Of a stretch of 33,192 bases of DNA, positions 7,158 to 15,700 are shown one piece after another. Source of the DNA: a virus. A program made the translations under genes and the position numbers. How positions within the stretch are numbered: the stretch's first letter is position 1; each line of letters begins with the position of its first letter. The notes under the pieces were generated by a model. The model had not been told where the DNA came from. It ran no database searches and saw nothing but the letters and a program-made list of their open reading frames with translations. Location: the IMG/VR virus record IMGVR_UViG_3300025112_000089, positions 1-33,192 of that record; one strand, 5' to 3'.

Positions 7158-8121
7158 GCCTCTTAGCTCTTTCTTCAGGAGACTCTTCTAACTCAAGCTC
7201 TTCACATAATTCTTTTCTTAATTGAGCTGTTTTACAATCCTTAATTTCTTTTTCATCAAATCCTAAAGACTCTGCTAAACTTTCAAGTTCGCTACGCATC
7301 ATATTTTCAATATCTTTTTTATTATACTTGCTATTTGCAGTGACTTCTCTTTCTTCTTTCTCAATCTCTTTTTCATCTTTCTTTTCATCTTCTTGTTCTT
7401 TTTCATCTTCTTGTTCTTTTTCATCTTCTTTACAATGATGAACACTCTTAATATAGTCATCTTCAAAGTATACTAAACAATCTTCTAGCGGATTTTCTAT
7501 TGCAAAATCTAACCAGTCTTCTTTTCCTAGTTCTGACTTATTGCGAGCAATAGAAATTGCACTGTATTTCCCGGGAGACCCTTGGGTGGGAGCTTCATAT
7601 TCAAATTCTACATCATATCCTTCATCTGGATTATCAATATTAAGTACTCCCCCACCCCTTTTATCAATAGAAAGTTTAGATATGTCCCTATCAATAGTCC
7701 ATGGCATCGCCCATAGCCTAACTCCTTCTTTCTCTTCATCTCTATTAATAAGCCAGACTAAAACTCTTTTAGTGACTCTTAACTCTTTAGCATAATCTAC
7801 ATCCCCTTCACTTTCTGCTTCTTTCTTTTCTTCACAAATAGTACAATGTTCATCTAACATTGCTTTTCTGCATAAATAAGCAGAATTATCTGCCCCAATG
7901 TTATTATGTATAAATATGTCTATTCCATAGTGTTGAGCATCTTCAGAAGTTGCAGGTAGTATTCTGATACAATTATTATTTGGCTGAGGTTTAAATAGAG
8001 AGTACTCTCTATTTAAGTAAGTATCTCGATTAGTACTTGCTTGCTGAGACCGTTTCTTTACTTGGTCTTCTGTTCTAGGATTATACTTAAACTTTTTCTT
8101 TCTCTCATTCTTTTTTCTCAT
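7144..8121 (-). CDS. gp32-like single-stranded DNA-binding protein
   Basis: 325 residues. A basic N-terminus (RKKNERKKKFKYNPR) comes first, then the core with NCIRILPATSE and a zinc ribbon, C84, H92, C93, C96 in YLCRKAMLDEHCTICEEKK. It continues with KRVLVWLINRD and the beta-rich DNA-binding region. From about residue 230 a very acidic linker holds 6-residue repeats (EDEKEQ) encoded by an 18-bp tandem repeat, and then a helical C-terminal domain. Acidic tails of gp32-type proteins dock replication and recombination partners. The helical domain after the acidic linker (about 265-325, SAP-like in feel) is extra compared with T4 gp32. It is first of the SSB, UvsY-like, RecA set. Confidence 0.82.
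   Translation of the reverse strand: MRKKNERKKKFKYNPRTEDQVKKRSQQASTNRDTYLNREYSLFKPQPNNNCIRILPATSEDAQHYGIDIFIHNNIGADNSAYLCRKAMLDEHCTICEEKKEAESEGDVDYAKELRVTKRVLVWLINRDEEKEGVRLWAMPWTIDRDISKLSIDKRGGGVLNIDNPDEGYDVEFEYEAPTQGSPGKYSAISIARNKSELGKEDWLDFAIENPLEDCLVYFEDDYIKSVHHCKEDEKEQEDEKEQEDEKKDEKEIEKEEREVTANSKYNKKDIENMMRSELESLAESLGFDEKEIKDCKTAQLRKELCEELELEESPEERAKRLDSE
7388..7430. repeat. 18-bp tandem repeat in the SSB acidic linker
   Basis: The unit TCTTCTTGTTCTTTTTCA at 7388-7405 is repeated exactly at 7406-7423, with a partial third copy to 7430. On the - strand it encodes the acidic hexapeptide repeats of the ssDNA-binding protein. The units are identical at DNA level, so this is a recent slippage expansion and the copy number may vary between related phages. 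Confidence 0.85.
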
Positions 8122-8245
8122 AATCTTCCCTCTCTTTCCAATATTCGTCTCTTGATTTAAAATAAGCTGTAAATATTAATCGCGTTACTATATAACTAAG
8201 CACAATTCCAGTAGTAACAATAGCTAAATTTTGTAATGTAAACAT
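8105..8245 (-). CDS. Small single-pass membrane protein, 46 aa
   Basis: Starts MFTLQNLAIVTTGIVLSYIV. Residues 8-28 form one hydrophobic helix, and a charged C-terminal tail (KSRDEYWKEREDYEKKE) follows. It has a strong site AAAAGGAGC before the ATG at 8245, and its 3' end overlaps the start of the SSB gene by 17 nt, so it is coupled to it. It was placed between the U32-like and SSB genes. Function unknown; topology is probably N-out/C-in or the reverse, with no signal-peptidase motif seen. Confidence 0.75.
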   Translation of the reverse strand: MFTLQNLAIVTTGIVLSYIVTRLIFTAYFKSRDEYWKEREDYEKKE

Positions 8246-8278
8246 TATGTTTTTGCTCCTTTTAAATATTATAGTAAG

Positions 8279-9388
8279 TTATTTAAGTTTCTGTAAGACA
8301 TCTTTTTCAGATATTACTGTATTACATAATATACATTTATAACCACAATCAATTGCACAATCAATAGAGTTAGAACTTAACATGTCCAAAAAGTTATTTT
8401 TGTTGTGTAAAAGCTTAGACTTATTAATGTCTATAGTATATTGTGGAGCAGAGTAATCTCCTTCTTCTTTACCAATATTTTCTAAATGCGCCCATAATTC
8501 TAAAAGATTACCACAAAACACTTTTTTCATATATTGTTCTGTAACCCATAATATATATTTAGTTGGATGAGTCCTACCTGTTATTTTAAAGTGATTAATA
8601 TTCACGTTTTCTTGGTAGAAGCTCATCCATTGTGGTAAGATAAAGGGTGCTTTTATCCATTCAACAGGCTCTTGATACCTTTTGCTTATACACTTTCCCA
8701 TAGGATAGAAGCCGTATAACTTATTTTTTTCTTTAGTATGTCCATGTAATAAATAGCATTGAGTTCTATCTACACAATATATATAACAAAATTCATTAGC
8801 TAATAATTCTACAGTTATTCCTTTGCTTACAGCTTCTTCTTGAAATGTTTTTAGAAATTTAAAATCTCTATTTTTAGCTATTTTCATACACACTTTATCA
8901 ATTTTTTCTTCAAAATAATTTAAAGCTTGTATATTGTCAATTTCATATATAGTTGATAATTCTATTTGCAGCTTTGTATATTTATTTACAAAATCAATTA
9001 ATAATGGGTGAGATAAAGTAACCCTACGAATACCAACATTTTCAAGATACTGTAAGAAATCAATTATCTCTGTTTCTTTTTCTTTTAAGTTTTGTAAAGA
9101 GCCAAAACAGGGAGTATTAATAGTATAGTTTATGTCAATTCCCATTCTTTTAGCAGACTTTATAAACATTTCGAAATATGATAAACTTTTATCTTGAACT
9201 CTATAGTTTGGTCTTGCAGTCCCTATTGGATTATCAAGCAAGCTTCCATATATTTCTGAGACTTTAATATTATTCTTTTTATACTTTTCATTTAAGATAT
9301 AAAATCCAGCTAAAAGTTTTGTGTCCCAATTATTACCTACCATTAAATGTATCATCTCTTTCTTCATTTTTAATTTATTTGAAATCAT
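8279..9388 (-). CDS. U32-family (UbiU/TrhP-like) protein, probable Fe-S enzyme
   Basis: 369 residues. The N-terminal part alternates strands and helices as in a TIM-like barrel (GSLLDNPIGTARP; VGIRRVTLSHP). The key block is VELLANEFCYIYC then RTQC and later GKC: C201, C205, C211 and C233, the four-Cys pattern that holds a [4Fe-4S] cluster in U32 proteins. INHFKITGR and a GNLLELW stretch follow, and a second Cys cluster (C344, C348, C352, C355) ends the protein. Known U32 members are O2-independent hydroxylases: UbiU/UbiV act on ubiquinone precursors, TrhP on tRNA uridine C5, RlhA on rRNA cytidine C5. The start overlaps the kinase-deaminase stop (ATGA). Substrate here is unknown; a pyrimidine nucleotide or base in DNA is an attractive inference from the neighbours. 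Confidence 0.7.
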   Translation of the reverse strand: MISNKLKMKKEMIHLMVGNNWDTKLLAGFYILNEKYKKNNIKVSEIYGSLLDNPIGTARPNYRVQDKSLSYFEMFIKSAKRMGIDINYTINTPCFGSLQNLKEKETEIIDFLQYLENVGIRRVTLSHPLLIDFVNKYTKLQIELSTIYEIDNIQALNYFEEKIDKVCMKIAKNRDFKFLKTFQEEAVSKGITVELLANEFCYIYCVDRTQCYLLHGHTKEKNKLYGFYPMGKCISKRYQEPVEWIKAPFILPQWMSFYQENVNINHFKITGRTHPTKYILWVTEQYMKKVFCGNLLELWAHLENIGKEEGDYSAPQYTIDINKSKLLHNKNNFLDMLSSNSIDCAIDCGYKCILCNTVISEKDVLQKLK

Positions 9389-10329
9389 ATTCGTATATTA
9401 GTCATTCCTATAGTTTCTGCTAATTTATGGCTAAAATTATCGTTGTACTCATCTCTCCAATAAATTTTGCTTACTTTAGCTTGATACAATGCTTTTAAAC
9501 ATGTAGAACAAGGAAAGTTTGTAATATATATCTCAGAATGAGATATGTTTATCCCCATTCGTGCAGCTTGTGCAATAACATTCATTTCTGCATGACTAGC
9601 CATAGTGAAGTCTACATTTTTTCCAGATACAATATTTTTTTCTTCTCTAATACATTTGTCTAAGTACATGCAATTTTCTATTCCACGAACAGAACCATTA
9701 TATCCCGTAGAAATAATCATCTTATCTTTTACTAGTACTGCTCCCACTTTTCTACGAGCACATGTGCTTCTGCTTTTTATTTCAAATGCTATATTCATAA
9801 AATATGAATTCCAATCTTCTCTTTTAAAAATGATTCTTCTTAATGTGTATAAGCAACTTTCTAATGATTTGCTAGTGTCTATATAATGTTTACTTAGTTT
9901 AGATTGTGCAACTACGTTTGCATATAGCTTTAAATATGTATCAATATTTTCTAACAAATGATTTGTAGTGTCATCTTTTTTTCTAGCTAATATCTTCTCT
10001 TTGTTAGCAGCACAATATATTAAAATAGCTCCGGCTTTAAAAAGTTCTTTGTCTATCTCTTTTATATATTCTGTACTATACTTTTCTTCTAATGCAGTAG
10101 CATACACTGCTTCTGATAAGTGGAACCTATCAATAAATAAATTTCTTTTTATATGCTTAGCTAATTTTGCAAAGCTTAAATATTCCCCCATTACTACGTG
10201 ACGATACTCTAAGCCGTAACTTCTAGGCTTCTCTTTTGTGTAAAGGGAAAATTCATCTGTTTCAGCTAACAAATGTTTTATTAAAGTTGATTTCCCCGCT
10301 CCATCTATACCCTCAAAAATTACTATCAT
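9385..10329 (-). CDS. Fusion: deoxynucleoside-monophosphate (dTMP-type) kinase + dCMP deaminase
   Basis: 314 residues with two complete-looking domains. Residues 1-168 are a thymidylate-kinase-like P-loop enzyme: FEGIDGAGKST (5-15), then DRFHLSEAVY (67-76) as the substrate/DR motif. Residues 170-314 are a dCMP deaminase: RKVGAVLVKD, ISTGYNG, HAE (246-248) with the zinc His and catalytic Glu, and PCSTC (C274, C277) as the remaining zinc ligands. The pair would make dUMP from dCMP and phosphorylate a pyrimidine dNMP. The intervening step (thymidylate synthase or a base-modifying enzyme) is not encoded in the window. It follows the MazG-like gene by 29 nt and overlaps the U32-like gene by 4 nt. 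I do not know this fusion from well-studied phages. Confidence 0.85.
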   Translation of the reverse strand: MIVIFEGIDGAGKSTLIKHLLAETDEFSLYTKEKPRSYGLEYRHVVMGEYLSFAKLAKHIKRNLFIDRFHLSEAVYATALEEKYSTEYIKEIDKELFKAGAILIYCAANKEKILARKKDDTTNHLLENIDTYLKLYANVVAQSKLSKHYIDTSKSLESCLYTLRRIIFKREDWNSYFMNIAFEIKSRSTCARRKVGAVLVKDKMIISTGYNGSVRGIENCMYLDKCIREEKNIVSGKNVDFTMASHAEMNVIAQAARMGINISHSEIYITNFPCSTCLKALYQAKVSKIYWRDEYNDNFSHKLAETIGMTNIRI

Positions 10330-10358
10330 ACTTTTTTCTCTACACAGATAGCTTACTA

Positions 10359-10727
10359 TTATAAACTTTTGCTTCTTTCAATTGAATATTTTTGTTCAAC
10401 TAATTTTGATTTTGTCTTCCACGTAGTTTCAAAATCTTCAACTTGAATATCTAAATAGACTAAGAAATTAACTAAAAACTTGGTTATATCTACAAGCTCT
10501 TCTAGTATTTTATCTTTATTAAGAGGTTTGAATGTATTTGGCTTATGAATTTTCCAGTTTAGTTCTCTCAACACTTCATGGCACTCTTCTGTAATATGAG
10601 TAACCATTTTAACACATAAATCATTTTGCTCTTTTTCAGTCAAGTTATCTATATCTAACCCAACATCTCTTAATAATTGCCTGTTAAAAAGTAACTGTGT
10701 AAGCTTCATGTCAAGTATATCTAACAT
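10359..10727 (-). CDS. MazG/dimeric-dUTPase-like NTP pyrophosphatase
   Basis: 122 residues, all alpha. The metal motif EEXXE is at 47-51 (EECHE) and the matching EXXD at 77-80 (ELVD). This is the signature of the all-alpha NTP pyrophosphatase superfamily (dimeric dUTPase, MazG, HisE). The N-L-N-W-K segment between them resembles dUTPase-type members. It would hydrolyse a (d)NTP to (d)NMP and PPi, for instance dUTP to dUMP, which the neighbouring kinase-deaminase pathway shares. The start overlaps the glycosyltransferase-like gene by 7 nt. Substrate preference cannot be read from sequence. Confidence 0.78.
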   Translation of the reverse strand: MLDILDMKLTQLLFNRQLLRDVGLDIDNLTEKEQNDLCVKMVTHITEECHEVLRELNWKIHKPNTFKPLNKDKILEELVDITKFLVNFLVYLDIQVEDFETTWKTKSKLVEQKYSIERSKSL

Positions 10728-11770
10728 ATTTTCACCTCCTTTAGTTCTTTGATTATTCTTTCTTTATTATATTCTAAGCTTTTCTTTTCAACATTTAATT
10801 CAACATTAGCTTTTCCTGTAAGCAAGTCAGAGTAGAATTCAGAAAAGCCATTATAGAAAATAGGTTTAGCTCCTAAATAAGCAGCTTCTATTATGCCAAC
10901 TGACGCCCATTTTCTTAAATCATACATGACAGGAATGATATGGCTTTGTGCCATAAACTTATACATAGGCCCTCCGCATAAATCTATTTTTGTAATTTGG
11001 CTGTTTATTTTTATTGTGCTACTATAGTTTGGGTCTGTAACTATTATGCTATATTTATCTTTATAGGCTTGAATTAGTTTATCTGCAATTCTTAGAAATG
11101 AGTCTGATTTTGTTCTAGCTAAATCAGATAGTCTAGTAAGATATAATATTGTTTGTCTGGGAAACTTATTATTAGTTTTGTACTTACTTAACTCTGCTTC
11201 AGAATAAAATACGTCAAGAACTTTATGGTGCTCACAATTATTTAATCCTAAATAATTTGAAAAGCTTTCTCTATTTTTTTCTGTGTTAAAATAAACTAAA
11301 TCAGATTTGTTTGCGCCGTCTAAATCTCTCAAAAATATACTTGAGCACTTATTAGTATAAATATCAAGATAATGTATGAATGAAACAATTCTAATGTCAT
11401 CACTTATTTGTCTAAAGTAAGAAGCTTTTTCTATAGGACATAAAATAGTATCAATCTTACGCTTGTTAACAATAGTAGCCATTTCATCATAATCAAAGTT
11501 ATATCTTTGGCTACCAGCATTATAAGCATGCTTGACAGCAATATGATAAGGGTATCTTTGGCTGCCAGTACAGCTATCTAATCCAAAATCTGGAATGTAA
11601 TTTATAGTTTTTCTGTGAGGTATTACTAAATAAATATTAGCATTAGGAATAGCTGCTTTTACTATCTTTGTAAAGTACTTCATTAATTTAAAATTAGCAT
11701 CTTTTTCTAGTAACCAAAGATTAGTTATGTAGCTTCTCATTGAGTATTGTGGCCAAACTAAAATATTCAT
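10721..11770 (-). CDS. GT-B-type glycosyltransferase-like protein
   Basis: 349 residues. The second half has the layout of a GT-B C-terminal Rossmann domain: TILYLTRLSDLARTKSD (strand then helix, as in the GT4 donor domain), YSIIVTDP, then IPVMYDLRKWASVGIIEAAYLGAKPIFYN. The last of these matches the E-x7-E/EA-x-x-x-G-x-P-x-x donor-binding region of GT4 enzymes. The N-terminal half starts MNILVWPQY and has VSFIHYLDIY, like the acceptor domain. It is encoded between a radical SAM protein (4-nt overlap) and the pyrophosphatase gene. A sugar transferred to modified bases in phage DNA, as in T-even phages, is possible; a surface glycan is the alternative. No membrane anchor is seen. Confidence 0.65.
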   Translation of the reverse strand: MNILVWPQYSMRSYITNLWLLEKDANFKLMKYFTKIVKAAIPNANIYLVIPHRKTINYIPDFGLDSCTGSQRYPYHIAVKHAYNAGSQRYNFDYDEMATIVNKRKIDTILCPIEKASYFRQISDDIRIVSFIHYLDIYTNKCSSIFLRDLDGANKSDLVYFNTEKNRESFSNYLGLNNCEHHKVLDVFYSEAELSKYKTNNKFPRQTILYLTRLSDLARTKSDSFLRIADKLIQAYKDKYSIIVTDPNYSSTIKINSQITKIDLCGGPMYKFMAQSHIIPVMYDLRKWASVGIIEAAYLGAKPIFYNGFSEFYSDLLTGKANVELNVEKKSLEYNKERIIKELKEVKIC

Positions 11771-12708
11771 ATAAATATTTCTCTTTCTTTTAACATAAGC
11801 TCTTTTTCTATTTCAATATTAAGTTCATCATATCTGTTACAATACTTACACTCTTCTGCTTTTTTAGAAGTTAGTGTTTTATACATGGCGCTAGCTCTTA
11901 TATTACTAAAAAAGATACCCTTATCTCTTGTGTAACCGAAGATATCATTGTACTCCCACTGCTTGTGTATATTTTTATTCCACTTCTCATTATCATGATA
12001 TGTGTGACAGCATGGATAAAGGTTCCCACTCGGGTCTATTATGCAATGAAAGTTTATAACGTAACAATTTGTAGATTTAGAGAATTTTTTCATATAACAT
12101 ACGCGTTGACTAAGAGGCTCATCTCCATAGGCATTATATATTTTAGTCTCAATATTTATATTGTTAAAATATTTGACAATATTCTCTATTTCTTGATAAT
12201 TTAATGTTTGCTTTGTAATATTTACTCTAACATTTTTGTTTTCTTTAGCAACAAAGTTTAAGTTAGATAAAGCTACGTCAAGTTTTGCTTGCCTAATTTT
12301 ATAATAAGTATCAGGATATATTGAATCAATAGAAAATCTAATCCACTTAGCATTCTCTAAAGTACATTTTTGTAGAGATAATTTATTGCTCCATTGTCCT
12401 GATGTAATTATTCCGTACTTTATCTTACTATTATGTATTTGCTCACATATCTCATTAATTTTAGGGTGTAAGAAGGGTTCTCCTCCCGATAAGACAATTG
12501 TTTGAGTTCCACAGACTATAAGATAATTTAATAAGCTTGAAAACGTTTTCATTGTCATTTCTTCTTGTGGCCATGTGCGCTTAAAACACATGTTGCATTT
12601 ACAAATACACTTATTAGTTAAATTTAGTTGTACTGATAGGGGGAATATATCATTTCGTTTAATAAATGCAGCTAGCACTTTTGCTTTATGTTTTACTTTA
12701 TCTAGCAT
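11767..12708 (-). CDS. Radical SAM protein with SPASM-like C-terminus
   Basis: 313 residues. The Cx3Cx2C motif for the SAM-binding [4Fe-4S] cluster is C34, C38, C41, preceded by VQLNLTNKC. SGGEP (74-78) is the classical SAM-binding turn. The C-terminal part holds CIIDPSGNLYPCCHTYHD and then ECKYCNRYDE, a SPASM/twitch-type auxiliary cluster region. The family makes radical modifications of peptides, sugars or nucleotides; short members of this type often act on peptides or small molecules. It overlaps the polymerase stop by 11 nt and the glycosyltransferase-like gene by 4 nt. No precursor peptide with an obvious leader is next to it. Its grouping with nucleotide enzymes and a U32-like protein suggests nucleotide or base chemistry, which is inference. 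Confidence 0.85.
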   Translation of the reverse strand: MLDKVKHKAKVLAAFIKRNDIFPLSVQLNLTNKCICKCNMCFKRTWPQEEMTMKTFSSLLNYLIVCGTQTIVLSGGEPFLHPKINEICEQIHNSKIKYGIITSGQWSNKLSLQKCTLENAKWIRFSIDSIYPDTYYKIRQAKLDVALSNLNFVAKENKNVRVNITKQTLNYQEIENIVKYFNNINIETKIYNAYGDEPLSQRVCYMKKFSKSTNCYVINFHCIIDPSGNLYPCCHTYHDNEKWNKNIHKQWEYNDIFGYTRDKGIFFSNIRASAMYKTLTSKKAEECKYCNRYDELNIEIEKELMLKEREIFI

Positions 12709-15700
12709 TTATAATCTCTTTTCTAAAGTTTGTAAAGTTATTAAAAAAGTCTTTTTGTCTAGTAACGTCTCTAGCAACATAAGCGGGATGCCAGTTACCA
12801 ATTACTTTTATTCCATTAGCTAGCTCAATCATATTTCCTCTTGTTACAGGATCATTTAGTGCTCTCATTGCAACAGTGCCAAGAGCAATTATAAGCTTGG
12901 GTTGTATGATTTCTATTTCTTTCACTAAATATTTTCTACAATTTTCTATATTTTCTTTGGGAATATTATCCGTTGCACATTTAATTGTATTAGTGATACA
13001 AAAGTCTTTTTTAAATTTTAATCCTACCATATTTAAAGCTCGATACAAATGTATTCCGGACGTTCTATACCCTTTTTTAAGATTGAGTCCGAATGGAGCT
13101 TCATAATAAATTCCATCACCGTTAGGTGATTGTGCTATTATCATAATATTATTTCTATCTCCCAGTACAACATCTCTTTTGTTTAAAGTATAGTTTTTAC
13201 AATCTTTACAAGCTTGTAGTGTTTTGTTCAACTCTTTTAATGTGCTTATCTCAGAGAAGTAAGTATGCTTTTTGATTTTTTTAGATATTGCTTCTCCACA
13301 CTTTTCTTTAAAATTATTAAAGTCTTTAAACGGACGTTGGCTGATTATTTTATTAGCTGTTTTTTCAGCTATGCCTTTACATAAAATTAAGCCTGACCGA
13401 ATTCCATTGTGCTTTTTATCAATAGAATAATTTGCTTGTGAATAGTTAATATCAACAGGCAATATTTTATATCCTAATCTTTCAACTTCAGAAAGATACA
13501 TGTGAACTTTATCATCATCTGAATTATTAAGAATTGCAGCCATATATTCAAGAGGGTGATGTACTTTTAAGTACATTGTTAAATATCCAGTAATAGCGTA
13601 GCTTGCAGAATGACTCCGATTGAAACTATACTTTGCAAATTCACATATATCTTTCCAAAGTTTTTTGACCTCTTTTGTTTGTAACCCGCTGGACTCAGCT
13701 CCCCTTAGAAATCTTATTTCATGCCTCTTAATAATTTCTACAAATTCAGGCATTACAAATTTGTCAGTAGTTTTAAATTTAGTAATCATTTTCCTTAGTT
13801 CATCAGCTTCTGTAAGAGAATATTTTGCTAATTTTTGAGCTAGCTGCATGATTTGTTCTTGATATACAATTTGTCCATAAGTATTTTTAAGCACTTTCCC
13901 AATAATAGAACTATCAATATAGTTGCTATGTTTGTGCTTTATATACTTTTCAATCATTCCAGACTCAATTGGCCCAGGCCTGTGTAATGCGCAAGTAGCT
14001 ATTAAGTCTTCTACTGAATCTATACGTAGCCTTTTTAATATATCTCTCATTGGGGGAGATTCAAACTGAAAAACTCCCTTTGTATGTCCTGCTGTAAATT
14101 CATCAAGCACTTTTTTATCTTCTAGCTTGCTAAAAATATTAAATTCGTCTAAAGTTGTATTAAGATAGCCAAGACATTCTTTTATGATTGTTAAGTTACG
14201 TAACCCTAATAAGTCAAATTTAATAAACCCAAGGCTGGAAAGCTCTGGCATCATAACTCGCCCTGTCGCTTCTATAAACCCAGTTACGTATGTATCTGAA
14301 CCAGCTCTTATTATAGGAATGTATTCATTAATATTTTTGTTAGAAATAATAACGCCTGCTGCATGCTTAGATACGTGCCTTCTATTGTCTAGCAGCAATT
14401 TTGTATATTCAAAAACATCTGGGTACTTTTCTTTAAGATATTTAAAGCTATTTAAGTTATCAAAATCTTTTATTTGTGCTACTTCAGCTAATAAGCTTTT
14501 GTCATTCAAGTCTAATACTCTGTGTAAGTCTCTAACAATAGCTTTTATTTGATATGTAGAGAACGTGCCTATATCGTATACATTATTTTCTCCATACTCT
14601 TTTTTTAAATATTCTTTTACTTTTTTTCTATCTTCTGTACCAAAGTCAGTATCAATATCAGGAAACTCTTTTCTATCTTCATTTAAGAATCTTTCAAAAA
14701 TTAAGTTAAATTTTATCGGGTCTAGCTTAGTAATACCTAATACATAAGACACTAAACTTCCTGCTGCAGAGCCTCTTCCTAAGCCTACTATTAAAGAATA
14801 CTTCTTACAATGCTGTATTAGTTTATACATAACTAAGAAGTATTCAGAAAATTGTTTCTTCATAATTAAGTCTAATTCTAAGTTTAATCTTCTTTTGTAT
14901 CTGCTTCTTTTATTTAAACCTAAAGCTTCAAAATTTTTGTCTACAGCTTCACACAATATTTTATGACTATCAGTATAAAGACCAGCAAACTTTGATTGTT
15001 TATTAAATTCTATTGCTTCACAAGAATCAACTATATGTTCTACATTATCCATTGCTTCTTTTATCTCATTATCTGATAAAATATTTTGCAAACAAAATGT
15101 ATATAGCATCTGGCTATGACTTTTAAAATATAATTCTCGAAAGTCAGATTTAAACTTTTCTGCGTCTTTATCTTTAACAGTCTTATTAAAAGTTAAAAGT
15201 CGCATGTAATCATATAATTTGTTATGAGATTTCTCTAAGTAGTGCACATCATTTGTAGCAACTAGGGGTACTCCCAATTCTTTTCCCATTCTAACTAATT
15301 CTCTATTCACATTTTCTTGTTTCCAATGCATGTGTGGCATAACTTCTAAATACAGATTGCTACTAAAAATAGACTTAAGCTCTAAAATTTTGTCTTCAGC
15401 TTGTCTTATCTCATTATTTAGTATGTCTTTACAAACTATTCCCCCAATACAAGCTGTTAAAGCAAATATGTCATTTGAACCCTTACACACTCGCTTTATT
15501 GTTTCTAAGTCTGTATGGGGTTTGTAATAAAAGTTTTGATGGCTATCATTTACAAGCTCTAATATCTTATAGAAGCCTGCAGTATTTTTAGCCAACAAAA
15601 CAATATGCCTTTCATCTCTGTCAACTGACTTTCTAATTTGTTCTGCTTTATCTTTAATAACATATAGTTCAACTCCTATGATGGGGAGTATGTTGTTCTT

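Noticed and set aside
14184-14552. + strand open frame of 122 codons
   Set aside because: It lies wholly within the polymerase coding region and mirrors a conserved catalytic segment; no family resemblance.
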